From NCBI GenBank assembly GCA_018269055.1, contig JAFDVI010000004.1:285031-349030 (forward strand): DNA of 64,000 nt, given 5' to 3'. This document shows positions 25,830-35,329 of this stretch, in pieces. The first letter of the stretch is position 1. Every line of letters begins with the position of its first letter. This DNA comes from Acidobacteriota bacterium. GTDB lineage: Bacteria > Acidobacteriota > Blastocatellia > RBC074. A model generated the notes under the pieces. The model searched no databases. It worked only from the letters and a program-made list of their open reading frames with translations, and was not told where the DNA came from. Made by a program: the position numbers and the translations under genes.

Positions 25830-28394
25830 ATGACAGATTTGCAACAAGCGTTTCGGCGGCTGAGAAAAGCGCCCGGATTCACCACCACCGCAGTGATCAC
25901 ACTCGCCTTGGGGATTGGCACCACGACCGCGATCTTCACTCTTGTTCATCAGGTGATGCTCAAGTCTCTGCCGGTCACCAAGCCCGAAGAACTCTGGCGC
26001 GTGGGCGACAAAGTTCGCTGCTGTAACTGGGGCGGGTACACGCAAGGTGACGATGGCAATTTTTCGCTCTTCTCTTATGAAGCCTACAAGAATTTCCGCG
26101 AAAATACGCCCGAATTCACCGACCTTGCCGCGCTGCAAGCCGGCAATGCGCCGCTCGGCGTGCGCCGCACAGGATCGCAAGGCTCTGTTGACACGCGCAA
26201 TGGCCAATACGTTTCCGGCAATTTCTTCCGCACTCTCGGTATCAATCCCTGGATTGGCCGTTTGATGGGCGACGCCGACGATCAGCCCGGCGCGCCTCCC
26301 GTCGCCGTCATGAGTTATCACGTCTGGAGCGATAAATACGGCTCTGACCCGACGGTCGTGGGCGCTGGGTACCAGATTAACGGCCACATCTTTACCGTAA
26401 TCGGCGTTACGCCGCCCGGCTTCTACGGCGCCAAGCTCTCTGGTGGGGGCATGCCGGACATCTGGATTCCGGCCAACACCGAACCGCTCCTTGGTGGCGA
26501 AGCCCAGCGCCTCAACCGCCCCAACACGAACTGGCTGGACATCATCGGCCGCGTACGCCCCGGCGTGAATCCCAAGACGCTCGAAGCCAAACTGCGCGTC
26601 GAGTTTCAGAACTGGCTCGCCAGTCACGAACCCGATATGGAGCCTGGTGAAAAGCAGACCTGGCGTCAGCAAACTTTGAATCTCATTCCCGGCGGCGCAG
26701 GCACAGCAGCCCTGCGCGACCAATACGAGGATGGGTTGAAGTTGCTGCTCATTGCCGCTGGCTGTGTGCTGCTGGTCGCTTGCGGCAATCTCGCCAATCT
26801 GATGCTCGCCCGCGGCTTGAAAGAGCGCTCGCAAACCTCTTTACGCATTGCCCTCGGCGCATCGCGCGGTCGGTTGGTGCGCAAAGCGCTTGTTGAATCC
26901 ACCTTGCTGGCACTCATCGGCGGCATTCTCGGAATCGGAGTCGCTTACGGAGGCAGCAAACTGATTCTCTATCTGGCGTTCTATAGCGGTGGCGGCCCGG
27001 CGAACTACGTTCCGGTTGATGCGTCGCCCTCCTTGCCTGTTCTGCTCTTTACGCTTGCGGTATCGGTGCTCACCGGAATCCTGTTTGGCATCGCTCCCGC
27101 CTGGATGACTTCGCATGTTGATCCGATCGAGGCTTTGCGAGGCAGCAGCCGTTCCGTGCGCGGCGGCGGCTCTATCGCGCAAAAATCGCTGGTCATCGCA
27201 CAAGCTGCGATGTCGCTCGTCCTGCTTTCCGCCGCAGCTCTGTTGGGGCAAAGCCTGCGCAATCTCGAACGCCAGAATTTTGGGTTCGAAACCAAGGACC
27301 GCTATCTCGTCTCCATCAACCCGACGCTTGGCGGCTACAAGCCCGAGCAAATGGAGCAACTCTATCGCCGTATTGACGAACGCTTATTGGGCGTGCCCGG
27401 CGTGCGCATGGTCGCTCCCGCTCTGTACGCGCCCATGAGCGGCGACAGTTGGAACGAAGGCATTCGGATCGCAGGCCGCCCCGAACCCGGCCCCAAGGAA
27501 GACACCGGCGCTGGTTGGGCGCGCGTCATGCCGGGCTTTTTTGAAACGATCGGCGCAAAAATCGTGCAGGGGCGCTCCATCGAAGAGCAGGATTCCGCCA
27601 CGACTCGCCCGATCGCCGTCGTCAATGAAGCCTTTGTTCGACGCCACTTCAAAGATCAGAACCCGATCGGTCAGCACTTCGGCATGAACCGCATTCAGTA
27701 CGCCGACAAATTCGAAATCGTCGGCGTTGTGAGCGATATCCGCTATATGACCTATGATTACAAAGACCCTGTCCGTCCGATGTTCTGGCTGCCCGAAACG
27801 CAAAGCGTCAAATACGACGACCCGCAATTCAACACTTTCGACCTCTTCTCTCACTTCCTTTACAACATCGTCATCTGGGCTCCCGGCAATCCGCCCGGCA
27901 TCGAAGCCGAGGTGCGCAGAGCGATTGCCAGCGCCGATCCCAACCTGGTGGTTTACGGCGTTGACCCGTACTCGAAAATTCTGGCCGGCGATTTTCAACA
28001 GGAGAACATGATCGCCACTTTGACCATGCTCTTCGGCATGCTCGGCCTGGTTCTGGCCGCAGTGGGCTTGTATGGCGTGATGGCCTACACCGTCGAACAG
28101 CGCACGCACGAGATCGGCATACGCATGGCGCTCGGCGCTGATCGGGCGAAGGTGGTTCGCCTGATCCTTCGCGGAGCTTTTCTCCAGATCGGGATCGGGC
28201 TTGGCATCGGCATTCCGCTGGCCATCGTCGCCGGGTGGCTCATGACCAGCCAGCTCTTCGGCGTCTCTCCGTGGGACCCGTGGATGCTTACCGCCGCTTC
28301 ATTATTACTCTGCGTCGCCGCGTTTCTGGCATCCTGGATTCCCGCTGCGCGCGCCGCGAGCGTTGACCCGATGGTCGCGCTGCGCACCGAATAA
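25830..28394 (+). CDS. ADOP-type duplicated ABC transporter permease (MacB_PCD/FtsX)
   Basis: 854 residues starting MTDLQQAFRRLRKAPGFTTT. AAGGG lies upstream; a longer frame to 25788 lacks a signal. The N-terminal helix is followed by a MacB periplasmic core domain (about 45-240), then an FtsX domain with 'SLRIALGASRGRLVRKALVES' near 345. A second core and FtsX domain follows, with 'EIGIRMALGADRAKVVRLILRGA' near 765. This tandem architecture is the acidobacterial duplicated orphan permease family. As usual for that family, no ATP-binding subunit and no adaptor gene adjoin. The substrate is unknown; proteins of this group are assumed to act in efflux or envelope stress. Confidence 0.93.
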   Translation: MTDLQQAFRRLRKAPGFTTTAVITLALGIGTTTAIFTLVHQVMLKSLPVTKPEELWRVGDKVRCCNWGGYTQGDDGNFSLFSYEAYKNFRENTPEFTDLAALQAGNAPLGVRRTGSQGSVDTRNGQYVSGNFFRTLGINPWIGRLMGDADDQPGAPPVAVMSYHVWSDKYGSDPTVVGAGYQINGHIFTVIGVTPPGFYGAKLSGGGMPDIWIPANTEPLLGGEAQRLNRPNTNWLDIIGRVRPGVNPKTLEAKLRVEFQNWLASHEPDMEPGEKQTWRQQTLNLIPGGAGTAALRDQYEDGLKLLLIAAGCVLLVACGNLANLMLARGLKERSQTSLRIALGASRGRLVRKALVESTLLALIGGILGIGVAYGGSKLILYLAFYSGGGPANYVPVDASPSLPVLLFTLAVSVLTGILFGIAPAWMTSHVDPIEALRGSSRSVRGGGSIAQKSLVIAQAAMSLVLLSAAALLGQSLRNLERQNFGFETKDRYLVSINPTLGGYKPEQMEQLYRRIDERLLGVPGVRMVAPALYAPMSGDSWNEGIRIAGRPEPGPKEDTGAGWARVMPGFFETIGAKIVQGRSIEEQDSATTRPIAVVNEAFVRRHFKDQNPIGQHFGMNRIQYADKFEIVGVVSDIRYMTYDYKDPVRPMFWLPETQSVKYDDPQFNTFDLFSHFLYNIVIWAPGNPPGIEAEVRRAIASADPNLVVYGVDPYSKILAGDFQQENMIATLTMLFGMLGLVLAAVGLYGVMAYTVEQRTHEIGIRMALGADRAKVVRLILRGAFLQIGIGLGIGIPLAIVAGWLMTSQLFGVSPWDPWMLTAASLLLCVAAFLASWIPAARAASVDPMVALRTE

Positions 28395-28473
28395 CCGTAA
28401 CTGGTGTTACGCGATTAAGAAATGGGCTTCGATCTTGACAATGTTTACATCCCGGTAGGGACGGTTTGAATTT

Positions 28474-28495
28474 AGCCCAGCAATTTATTGCTGGG
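28474..28495. repeat. Short hairpin CCCAGCAA-TTTA-TTGCTGGG
   Basis: A perfect 8-bp stem about 80 bp after the ADOP stop codon. It may terminate that transcript or be part of the repeat cluster that follows. Confidence 0.5.
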
Positions 28496-28514
28496 AATGT
28501 GAGCGAATGAATCC

Positions 28515-28575
28515 GCGTCCTGTAGGGACGCTTGAGTTCCTACGGATGAAAGCTTCAGGCGTCCCTACAGGACGC
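28515..28575. repeat. REPIN-like pair of GCGTCC hairpins
   Basis: GCGTCCTGTAGGGACGC (28515-28531) and its perfect complement (28559-28575). Each arm is itself a small hairpin. The spacer is 27 bp. Confidence 0.75.
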
Positions 28576-28607
28576 GCCGGAAAGCTTGACTTACCCGGCA
28601 ATGAATT

Positions 28608-28943
28608 CTTGTCATTACCCAAATTTTTGCTCGAAACCATCGTTTCGCGTTTTTGCCTGCGAATGCAGGCAAGAGAAAATAGCCCAGGGTGAAGCGCGAC
28701 AGCGCGAAACCCTGGGAATCCAGGCGGTTTGAATCGCAAGCCCGCGAGAGCGCGGCGGTAGCTTCGTTGATTCCAAGCGTCAACAATGAATCTCTGCCGC
28801 CTGCTTTCGCAGGCTGGTGATTCAATTTCCAGCTTTCCTGGGGTTACGGCGCGCTACGCCTTCACCCCAGGCTACTCTCTAGCCACCCGCGTTCGCGGGC
28901 TGAAACCAAATCAATTTCGTGAAAAGATTTGGGTAATGACAAG
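28608..28943. repeat. MITE-like element with 17-bp terminal inverted repeats and nested hairpins
   Basis: CTTGTCATTACCCAAAT (28608-28624) is perfectly complementary to 28927-28943. Inside, hairpins occur in mirrored order. On the left are GCCTGC-GAAT-GCAGGC (28655-28670), a CCCAGGGT...ACCCTGGG stem (28683-28716) and a CCCGCG-rich stem. On the right are GCCTGC...GCAGGC, CCTGGGGT...ACCCCAGG (28838-28870) and CCCGCG-TT-CGCGGG. There is no open frame of note. It looks like a non-autonomous element of about 336 bp or a composite of several REP units. Confidence 0.7.
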
Positions 28944-29033
28944 CGTTAAAAACGCCGGGCTTAATTCAGCCGCCGCTATGCGACGAAGAGCGTGGTTTCC
29001 AGTGAAAAATAAAAGTGCCCTGACTTCAGATTT

Positions 29034-30089
29034 TTATTCCAGCTTCAATGGCCCGGTGGCTTTGCCAAAGGTCGTTTGGGCGCGTTGCGAAAACCGTTCG
29101 GCTTCGTCGTGACGGGATTGACGGCCGTAAAGCCGCGCGAGTTCCCGCTGAAGCTGTGCGACTTCCAGATTTTCAATCCCAAAAAGCTTTTCCTTGATCG
29201 CCACCGCTCGTAGCAGATAACGCTCAGCAGCGCTGCTTCTGTCCTGAGCGGCACAAAGCGAGGCGAGTTTGACCAGTGTATTTGCAATTTCGTAATGGTC
29301 GGTATCAGACGAGGATTCGATGATTCCGATCGCGCCTCGGTACAACCGCTCTGCATCGTCAAATTTTTCCTGTTCGGCCATCAACTCCGCCAACCAGATC
29401 ATTTCTGTGGCAACCGAAATATGATTCATCCCCTTGACCTGCATCCGCATTTCCAAGGCTTCGCCGGCCAATTGCTCCGCTTCGGCGACATTTCCGCGTT
29501 TGCGCTCCAAACAGCTCAGGTCGTGATACAAACCTGCAATCCGCAAACTTTCGGCATCAGACGATTGCTGATAAATCCTCAACGCGCGCCAGTAATACTT
29601 CGCCGCTTTGTCGAACCGCCCGCGCTCCTGGTGAAGAATTGCCAGGTGATGCTGGATTTCCGCCACTTCCTCGCTTTGGGTTTCAGAAATCGTTTTGGCC
29701 GATACCAATGCGCGTTGCAGAAAGTCCTCCGCTTCGCGGTAACGGCCCTGCGCCTGATACAAACTTCCCATTCGTCGCAGCACGATTGGGCGCAAGCTTT
29801 CCATTTCCGGATCAACGCCTGTGCGCTCAACCAGCTTGCTCAATCGCCCAAAAAGCCGCTCGGTTTTGGCAAAATCTCCCTGCTCCTGGTAAACCGTCGC
29901 CAGTTGATTCAGAAAATGCGCCAACCGGGTCAAATCAACGCCTTCGGCGCTTTCCAGCAATTCCAGAGATTTCATCCACAACGATCTTGCTTGTTGCTTT
30001 TCTGCGATTGTGCGGGAATTGATTGAAAGATTCCCTGTCAGCGTCAGAGCGTTGTACGGCATCGTGATTGTAGTAATGTTTGATGTCAT
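29034..30089 (-). CDS. Tetratricopeptide repeat protein
   Basis: About 351 residues, almost entirely helical TPR units of 34-42 residues. Recurrent patterns include 'LATVYQEQGDFAKTERLFGRL', 'GSLYQAQGRYREAEDFLQRAL' and 'LYHDLSCLERKRGNVAEAEQL'. At least six units are visible. There is no signal peptide or membrane segment, so it is probably a cytoplasmic protein-protein interaction scaffold. The start is uncertain: the frame opens at 30206, and I use the ATG near 30089. It is divergent from the response regulator and may belong to the same signalling block. Confidence 0.75.
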   Translation of the reverse strand: MTSNITTITMPYNALTLTGNLSINSRTIAEKQQARSLWMKSLELLESAEGVDLTRLAHFLNQLATVYQEQGDFAKTERLFGRLSKLVERTGVDPEMESLRPIVLRRMGSLYQAQGRYREAEDFLQRALVSAKTISETQSEEVAEIQHHLAILHQERGRFDKAAKYYWRALRIYQQSSDAESLRIAGLYHDLSCLERKRGNVAEAEQLAGEALEMRMQVKGMNHISVATEMIWLAELMAEQEKFDDAERLYRGAIGIIESSSDTDHYEIANTLVKLASLCAAQDRSSAAERYLLRAVAIKEKLFGIENLEVAQLQRELARLYGRQSRHDEAERFSQRAQTTFGKATGPLKLE

Positions 30090-30738
30090 CTCCGTAATCG
30101 AACTCCTTCTCCTGCTTACCGTTAGCCGTTGCTCTGACGCTCTTTCAGTCAAGAAATCTTTTGTCGTTCGCCTCCCTCCAGAACTACATGCGATAAAACC
30201 TGGCAAAATCCTTTATTCCTGCAAAAAATTTTTCGTTCCTTCCCTCATTGCCTTTCTTACTGAGAGCACAAGGCGCGGCAGGAATCTAATTGAATCCTCG
30301 CCTCAGAATATCAACCGGATTCTTAATCCGCTCCTTGTCGCTCGTCAGTTCCCGCAATCCCGGAAAGCACGCGGTGCGATCCGGGGGCGCGAAATTTTGC
30401 CGGAGCCTGAAATCTGCCTGAAATTTTGAATGAACACGGGGGCAATTGCCCCTCCTCAACCGCAAATTATTGCCTTCTCCCCAATCACTTGCGGCGATCT
30501 TTCAACGTCGCGCAGTGTATGCAGATTCCCGATTCGGCTCATGAGGCTTTGGTGACGAATTGGTGATGAATTGGTGAGGATTGATACAAGACGGTCAGAC
30601 CAAATACCACCGCTTTCCCGAACTCCGCGGCCATGTGACAAAAGCGCATATTTGTGCGCTGCCCAATTCCGGCAGGTTGCGGTAGCATCGGCGCGCATTC
30701 AACGCTTACCTTTGAATTCGGGAAACTTCAAAACAGAT
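30090..30738. promoter_or_regulatory. Divergent intergenic region, about 650 bp
   Basis: No supported gene. It separates the TPR gene (minus) from the response regulator (plus) and contains the three-copy 11-bp repeat at 30549-30581. A short GGGGGCAATTGCCCC palindrome sits near 30438-30453. Confidence 0.5.
30549..30581. promoter_or_regulatory. Three tandem 11-bp direct repeats, possible regulator-binding site
   Basis: TTGGTGACGAA, TTGGTGATGAA and TTGGTGAGGAT follow each other without gaps. An 11-bp period is the spacing at which OmpR/PhoB-type winged-helix proteins bind direct repeats. Such a domain is encoded at 31435, the second gene downstream. The link is inference. Confidence 0.5.
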
Positions 30739-31416
30739 ATGGAACCAAACAACGGAACAATCCGCGTTGCCATTGTGGAAGACGACCGGTCACTGCGCGA
30801 AGGGCTGGGACTTTTGATCAACGCCACGCCCGGTTACAACTGCCAACATAGCTACGGTTCGGTCGAAGACGCGCTTCGCGACATCAACCAACCCGCTGGG
30901 CAAGCCGATGGACAAAACTTGCCAGACATTTTGCTGCTGGATATTCATCTTCCGGGGATGCTAGGATCAGACGGCGTCAAGCTGTTCCGAGAAAAATTCC
31001 CATCCATGCAGGTGTTGATGCTGACGGTATATGCCGAACAGGACAAAATCTTTGAATCCATCTGCAACGGCGCTTGCGGGTACTTGCTGAAAAAAACTCC
31101 CCCCGCCAAATTGCTCGAAGCGATTCGCGAAGCGCATGAAGGCGGCGCTCCAATGTCGCCGGAAATCGCTCGCAAGGTCGTGACCTTGTTTCAAAACACC
31201 CGCCAGCCCGAAAAAATCGAAGAACAGTTGACCCAACAGGAAATCAAGTTGCTGCAATTTCTGTCCGACGGGCACAGTTATCAAAGCGCCGCCGGGCAAT
31301 TGAACATCAGTGTGAACACGGTTCGAAATTACATTCGCAGCATTTACGAGAAACTTCACGTCCATTCAAAAAACGAAGCCGTTGGTAAAGCGCTCCGAAG
31401 CGGCATCATCTCTTGA
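30739..31416 (+). CDS. NarL/LuxR-type response regulator
   Basis: 225 residues from MEPNNGTIRVAIVEDD; the frame continues upstream but lacks receiver-domain sequence. The receiver domain (about 8-140) has the acidic pair in 'IVEDD', phospho-acceptor Asp in 'DILLLDIHLPGM', the switch Thr in 'MLTVYAEQ' and Lys in 'YLLKKTPP'. A LuxR-type helix-turn-helix follows (about 160-220: 'LTQQEIKLLQFLSDG...ISVNTVRNYIRSIYEKL'). The first section of the receiver has a small insert rich in Gln and Ala (about 55-65). A probable partner is the HisKA_3 propeller kinase at 38.5-41.8 kb, since NarL-type regulators pair with that class. The next gene starts 18 bp downstream. Confidence 0.92.
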   Translation: MEPNNGTIRVAIVEDDRSLREGLGLLINATPGYNCQHSYGSVEDALRDINQPAGQADGQNLPDILLLDIHLPGMLGSDGVKLFREKFPSMQVLMLTVYAEQDKIFESICNGACGYLLKKTPPAKLLEAIREAHEGGAPMSPEIARKVVTLFQNTRQPEKIEEQLTQQEIKLLQFLSDGHSYQSAAGQLNISVNTVRNYIRSIYEKLHVHSKNEAVGKALRSGIIS

Positions 31417-31434
31417 AGTGTTTGTGATTCCGTT

Positions 31435-34400
31435 ATGCCCAAATCGCCTCAATCTGAGCTGCAATTTCCACCCTATCGAATCCCAGCCGGAGTTGACCTG
31501 CTGTACCGCGACAACAAGATCGTTGCGCTGGAACGCCGCGCCGTACAAGTGTTGCGGTATCTGGTCGCCAATCACGACCGCGTGGTTTCCAAAGACGAGT
31601 TGCTGGAAGCCGTCTGGCCCGACACCTTCATCACCGACGGCGTGTTGAAACGCGCGATTTCCCAGGCTCGCCGCGCGTTGGGCGATGGAGCCGAAGAGTC
31701 AAAATTCATCGAAACCTACCACGGCAGAGGGTATCGGTTTGTCGCCGATGTCATCACGAAAAGTCTGGCGCCGACGGAACCCGAACCCGCTCAAGCGGCG
31801 ATCAAACCGGATCTGACTGCCTTGGCAAATGCGGAAACAGGTTTCTTTGCCGGAGAAAACCTGGTTGCGGTACCCCCCTTTTCTGCGGACGCAACAAAAC
31901 CGGCGCAGATCATTTCCGGCGTTCCCGATTACAACCAGCTTGTCGGGCGCGAAATCGAACTGGCGCAATTGCACGGCGATTACCGCCGCATATTGGAAGG
32001 CGTTGGCCGCCCCGTGCTGCTGATCGGCGAAAGCGGCGTCGGTAAAACCCAGCTTTCGCGCGAATTCGCCAACCAGGTGCGAACGCAGGAAGCGGTTTGT
32101 CTGTATACGCAGTTTTTTGATTATCAAGCCAGCCGTTTGGCTCCCTACGAAATTTTCCTCGACCTGCTGCGCACCATTTTGGGCGTCAACATCGCCAACC
32201 GCGAAGAATGCGATTTGCGCGTGCTGGCGCGAAATCATTTCGGCGTTGAATTGCCGGACGAATTGTTTACCGACGCCAGAATCAACAGCCAGATTCGATT
32301 GACGACCAATACGGGCGCGTTGCGGTTGGATGACGCGTCGCCATACGCCACGCGTCCGCTGGGAGCGCCGACGGCCAAAACTTCTTCAACCGCTTCATTG
32401 CGCGCCGTTGCCCCCATCGGCCAATGCTTCATTCGCGCCAGCCATCATCGCCCGCTGGTTATGATTCTGGACGACATTCAGTGGGCGGACGCCGCCAGCC
32501 GCGAAGTCATCGGTTATCTGATGCGAACGTTGCGCAGCGAACCGCTGATGATCGTCTGTCTGGCGCGCGCCGAATCCGTCAACGACCGCGAAACCAGTTT
32601 TGCCGAATGGCTGAAACAACTGGCCGGGTATCGCAGCTACACGACATTGACACTGAAACCACTGGACGAAACTGCCTGCCGTTTGGCCATCGAGGCTGTG
32701 TTCGGGCAGGCGATCAGCGTTCCTTCGCAGGATTTACAAACGCTGCATCAAACCACGGGCGGCAATCCGTACTTCCTGATCGAAATGCTACGGTTGTTGG
32801 TGGCGGAGCGCGCCATCAGTTTCAATCCGCAACCGGAACCGCACTGGGATTGGAATGGCATCAGGGATTTGTCGCTGCCGGTGACGATTGTCATGGCCGC
32901 GCAAGCCAAACTGGATAGATTGAACGATGATGTTCGCGAATTGGTGGAATCCGCCGCGGTCATCGGTGAAGAGTTCCGCGTGGAAACGCTCTCCAGCATG
33001 ATGGGCCGCAACGAAACCGAAATCGAGCGCTTGATGTTGGAAGGCGTACGTCGCGGCGTGCTGTCCGAACGCGGTGTGACCGGCGACAACGACGCGCGCT
33101 TTTATCACAACACGCTGCGCCGCGTTTTGTACGAAGCGTTGCCGCAACGTCGTCGCAAGCGGCTGCACATTGCGGCGGCGCAGGCAATCGAAACGCTGCA
33201 TCAAACCGAATTGGACCGCGTTGCCGAAGCCATCAGCGCGCATTACGAACGCGCCGAACATCACGAACACGCGTTTGAATGGAGTATTCGCGCCTGGCAA
33301 GCAGCCAGCAGCCGTTTGTCCTGGAACGAGGCAGTGATTTGCATCGAACGCGCAGAACATGCCGCCGCCGAAATGGCCAAAAGCAGCGGAAACAATCTGG
33401 CGCCGGTCGAACGGCTGAAATTGCTCTTTGCCCTGGGCGAAACGAATTTCGCCGTTGGCAGGTTGAAGGAATCCGACCGGTTTTACGGTGAAGCCATACA
33501 TCTTGCCCGCAGCATCGGCGACCGTTCCAGTCTGGCAACCGCGTTGCTGGAACAGGGCCAATCGCGGTTGAGCCTGAACCTGTATAACGAAGCCATCGCT
33601 GTCACCAAACAGGCGCTGGAAATTTACCGTTTGATGGACGACCACGAAGGCGCAGCGTTGGCCATGCTGCAACTCGGTGGCGTCGAAGTGCGAATTGGAA
33701 ATTACGAGCAGGCGGTCAGTTTGGCGCAGCAGGCGTTGCAAAAAACGGCGCTCAATTCCCAGGTGGCGGCCATTGCGTTTGGCTTGCTCGGTTGGGCGCG
33801 AGCGCTGCAAGGCCATTTTACCGAGGGCGTGCCCCTACTGGAACGCGCCGTGGATTACCTGACGAATGTGGGAGATGTGCAGCGTCGTGTGCTGTTATTG
33901 CGCCGCAGCCATTGGGCGGAATTGAGCCGCGGGCGGTATGAAACCGCCATCGAAATGGCGATGCGCGCGCGCGACGACGCGCAACGGTTGGGCGATGCCA
34001 ACGGCGAAGCCAAAATGGATATGGGCATCGGCCAGGCGCGCATTGCGCAAGGATTGCACGAAGAAGGCATCGCGCTGCTTAAACGTGCACAGGAAAAATT
34101 GCACGCTGTTGGCGCAACGCACGGCGAAGCAGAAACCTACTGGCTGCTGGGTCGCGCCTACTGCGAACTTGGGCGATTGGAAGAAGCGCGTAAGTTGTTG
34201 ACTCAGGCCTACGAACAGATTTTGGAAATCGGCGACCGCGACGACGAATTCCGCGTGATGACCGATCTGGCTCGGCTTTCGCTGGCCGAAGGCGACGCGA
34301 GCGCTGCGCTGCAATTTACGGAAAGCGCCACGGCCATTGCCGAAGAATTGCATAACCGCGATTGGATCGGCGTGATTCTGACCGTACAAGCTGCCGCCTT

Positions 34401-34734
34401 ACTGGCGCTCGGCAAACCCGACGAAGCGCTGGCGACCATCGAACGCGCGTTAACATCGCTTGAAGAAATCGAATCCGGCGAACGCTGGCGCGCTTATTGG
34501 GCCAAAGCGCAAATTCAGGAAGCCAAAGCGCCATCTTTGCCGGAAGCCCTGCCCGCGTTGACGACGACAATGGAACTGCTGGACGAAATTCGCCAGCAAC
34601 TGGCGCAGGACGAAGGACGATTTACGGCCATCACACAATCCCGCCGCGCACCGGCAGCAGAATTTCATGCCATGCTGACAAGGTTCGGCCTGCTGGAACG
34701 GGCCGACCAAGTGGCGAAAAGCTGGGGGCTGTAA
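31435..34734 (+). CDS. Winged-helix regulator fused to AAA ATPase and TPR repeats
   Basis: 1099 residues. An OmpR/CadC-type winged helix occupies about 15-106 ('RAVQVLRYLVANHDRVVSKDELLEAVW' pattern, 'ETYHGRGYRFVA'). After a linker comes an AAA_16-type ATPase with Walker A 'GESGVGKT' near 197 and Walker B 'VMILDDIQWAD' near 345. The C-terminal half is a long TPR superhelix. The layout resembles MalT/AfsR-like signal-integrating regulators, where ligand or partner binding to the repeats controls the ATPase switch and DNA binding. It lies 18 bp after the response regulator, so the two are probably one operon. Confidence 0.9.
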   Translation: MPKSPQSELQFPPYRIPAGVDLLYRDNKIVALERRAVQVLRYLVANHDRVVSKDELLEAVWPDTFITDGVLKRAISQARRALGDGAEESKFIETYHGRGYRFVADVITKSLAPTEPEPAQAAIKPDLTALANAETGFFAGENLVAVPPFSADATKPAQIISGVPDYNQLVGREIELAQLHGDYRRILEGVGRPVLLIGESGVGKTQLSREFANQVRTQEAVCLYTQFFDYQASRLAPYEIFLDLLRTILGVNIANREECDLRVLARNHFGVELPDELFTDARINSQIRLTTNTGALRLDDASPYATRPLGAPTAKTSSTASLRAVAPIGQCFIRASHHRPLVMILDDIQWADAASREVIGYLMRTLRSEPLMIVCLARAESVNDRETSFAEWLKQLAGYRSYTTLTLKPLDETACRLAIEAVFGQAISVPSQDLQTLHQTTGGNPYFLIEMLRLLVAERAISFNPQPEPHWDWNGIRDLSLPVTIVMAAQAKLDRLNDDVRELVESAAVIGEEFRVETLSSMMGRNETEIERLMLEGVRRGVLSERGVTGDNDARFYHNTLRRVLYEALPQRRRKRLHIAAAQAIETLHQTELDRVAEAISAHYERAEHHEHAFEWSIRAWQAASSRLSWNEAVICIERAEHAAAEMAKSSGNNLAPVERLKLLFALGETNFAVGRLKESDRFYGEAIHLARSIGDRSSLATALLEQGQSRLSLNLYNEAIAVTKQALEIYRLMDDHEGAALAMLQLGGVEVRIGNYEQAVSLAQQALQKTALNSQVAAIAFGLLGWARALQGHFTEGVPLLERAVDYLTNVGDVQRRVLLLRRSHWAELSRGRYETAIEMAMRARDDAQRLGDANGEAKMDMGIGQARIAQGLHEEGIALLKRAQEKLHAVGATHGEAETYWLLGRAYCELGRLEEARKLLTQAYEQILEIGDRDDEFRVMTDLARLSLAEGDASAALQFTESATAIAEELHNRDWIGVILTVQAAALLALGKPDEALATIERALTSLEEIESGERWRAYWAKAQIQEAKAPSLPEALPALTTTMELLDEIRQQLAQDEGRFTAITQSRRAPAAEFHAMLTRFGLLERADQVAKSWGL

Positions 34735-34793
34735 ACAACAAAGCCTTGCAGCTTCTTTTTCCACGTGTGAAATTCCCTGCACTCCCTGAAACT

Positions 34794-34833
34794 CACTCTT
34801 CCAGCAGCTTCCCCGCGAACACCTTCTGCCGCC
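34794..34833. repeat. Direct repeat copy 1 of the kinase-gene 3' end
   Basis: A 40-bp unit, CACTCTTCCAGCAGCTTCCC onward. It matches 35331-35370, which encodes the last residues of the kinase (KVFTGKLLEE). Here it is outside any gene. It is followed directly by REPIN A1. Confidence 0.8.
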
Positions 34834-34979
34834 TGGGTACGCAAGCGTCCTCGCTTGCCACCTGTAAAAAGCGCGAAGCTTCCGAATCCAGCCTTCGCAA
34901 AAAAGAGTTTTCCAGCAAAGCAGAATAAAGGATGCTGCGCGGCTTCTTTCCCCAGCAGGCGGGGACGCCTGCGTACCCA
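34834..34979. repeat. REPIN-like element A1
   Basis: 146 bp bounded by TGGGTACGCA and the perfect complement TGCGTACCCA. End hairpins are GCAAGCG-TCCT-CGCTTGC and GCAGGCG-GGGA-CGCCTGC. Confidence 0.8.
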
Positions 34980-34980
34980 T

Positions 34981-35020
34981 CACTCTTCCAGCAGCTCCCC
35001 CGCGAACACCTTCTGCCGCC
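34981..35020. repeat. Direct repeat copy 2
   Basis: The same 40-bp unit as 34794-34833, differing at one or two positions. It is followed directly by REPIN A2. Confidence 0.8.
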
Positions 35021-35164
35021 TGGGTACGCAAGCGTCCTCGCTTGCCACCTGTAAAAAGCGCGAAGCTTCCGAATCCTGCCTTCGCAAAAGAAAGTTTTCC
35101 AGCAAGTCAGAACAAGGATGCTGCGCGGCTTCTATCACAGCAGGCGGGGACGCCTGCGTACCCA
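35021..35164. repeat. REPIN-like element A2
   Basis: 144 bp, about 90% or more identical to A1 by eye, with the same TGGGTACGCA/TGCGTACCCA ends and end hairpins. Confidence 0.8.
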
Positions 35165-35165
35165 T

Positions 35166-35206
35166 CAATCTTCCAGCAGCTCCCCCGCGAACACCTTCTG
35201 CCCGTT
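35166..35206. repeat. Direct repeat copy 3
   Basis: A 41-bp unit with a few changes (CAATCTTCC at the start). It is followed by REPIN B1. Confidence 0.75.
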
Positions 35207-35325
35207 TGGGTACGCACCGCTTCCAGCGTGCGGTCTCGGCAGCGGACCAACAAATGCTGAAAGAGCATCCTCCGGCAGCCAGCGGCCCCTCGCCACGTCT
35301 GCACGCTGGAAGCGATGCGTACCCA
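35207..35325. repeat. REPIN-like element B1
   Basis: 119 bp with the same 10-bp ends as A1/A2 but different internal hairpins (GCACCGCT-TCC-AGCGTGC and GCACGCT-GGA-AGCGATGC). It is related to the 7735-7833 element. Five bp later the kinase stop codon begins (35330). Confidence 0.8.
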
Positions 35326-35329
35326 GGCT

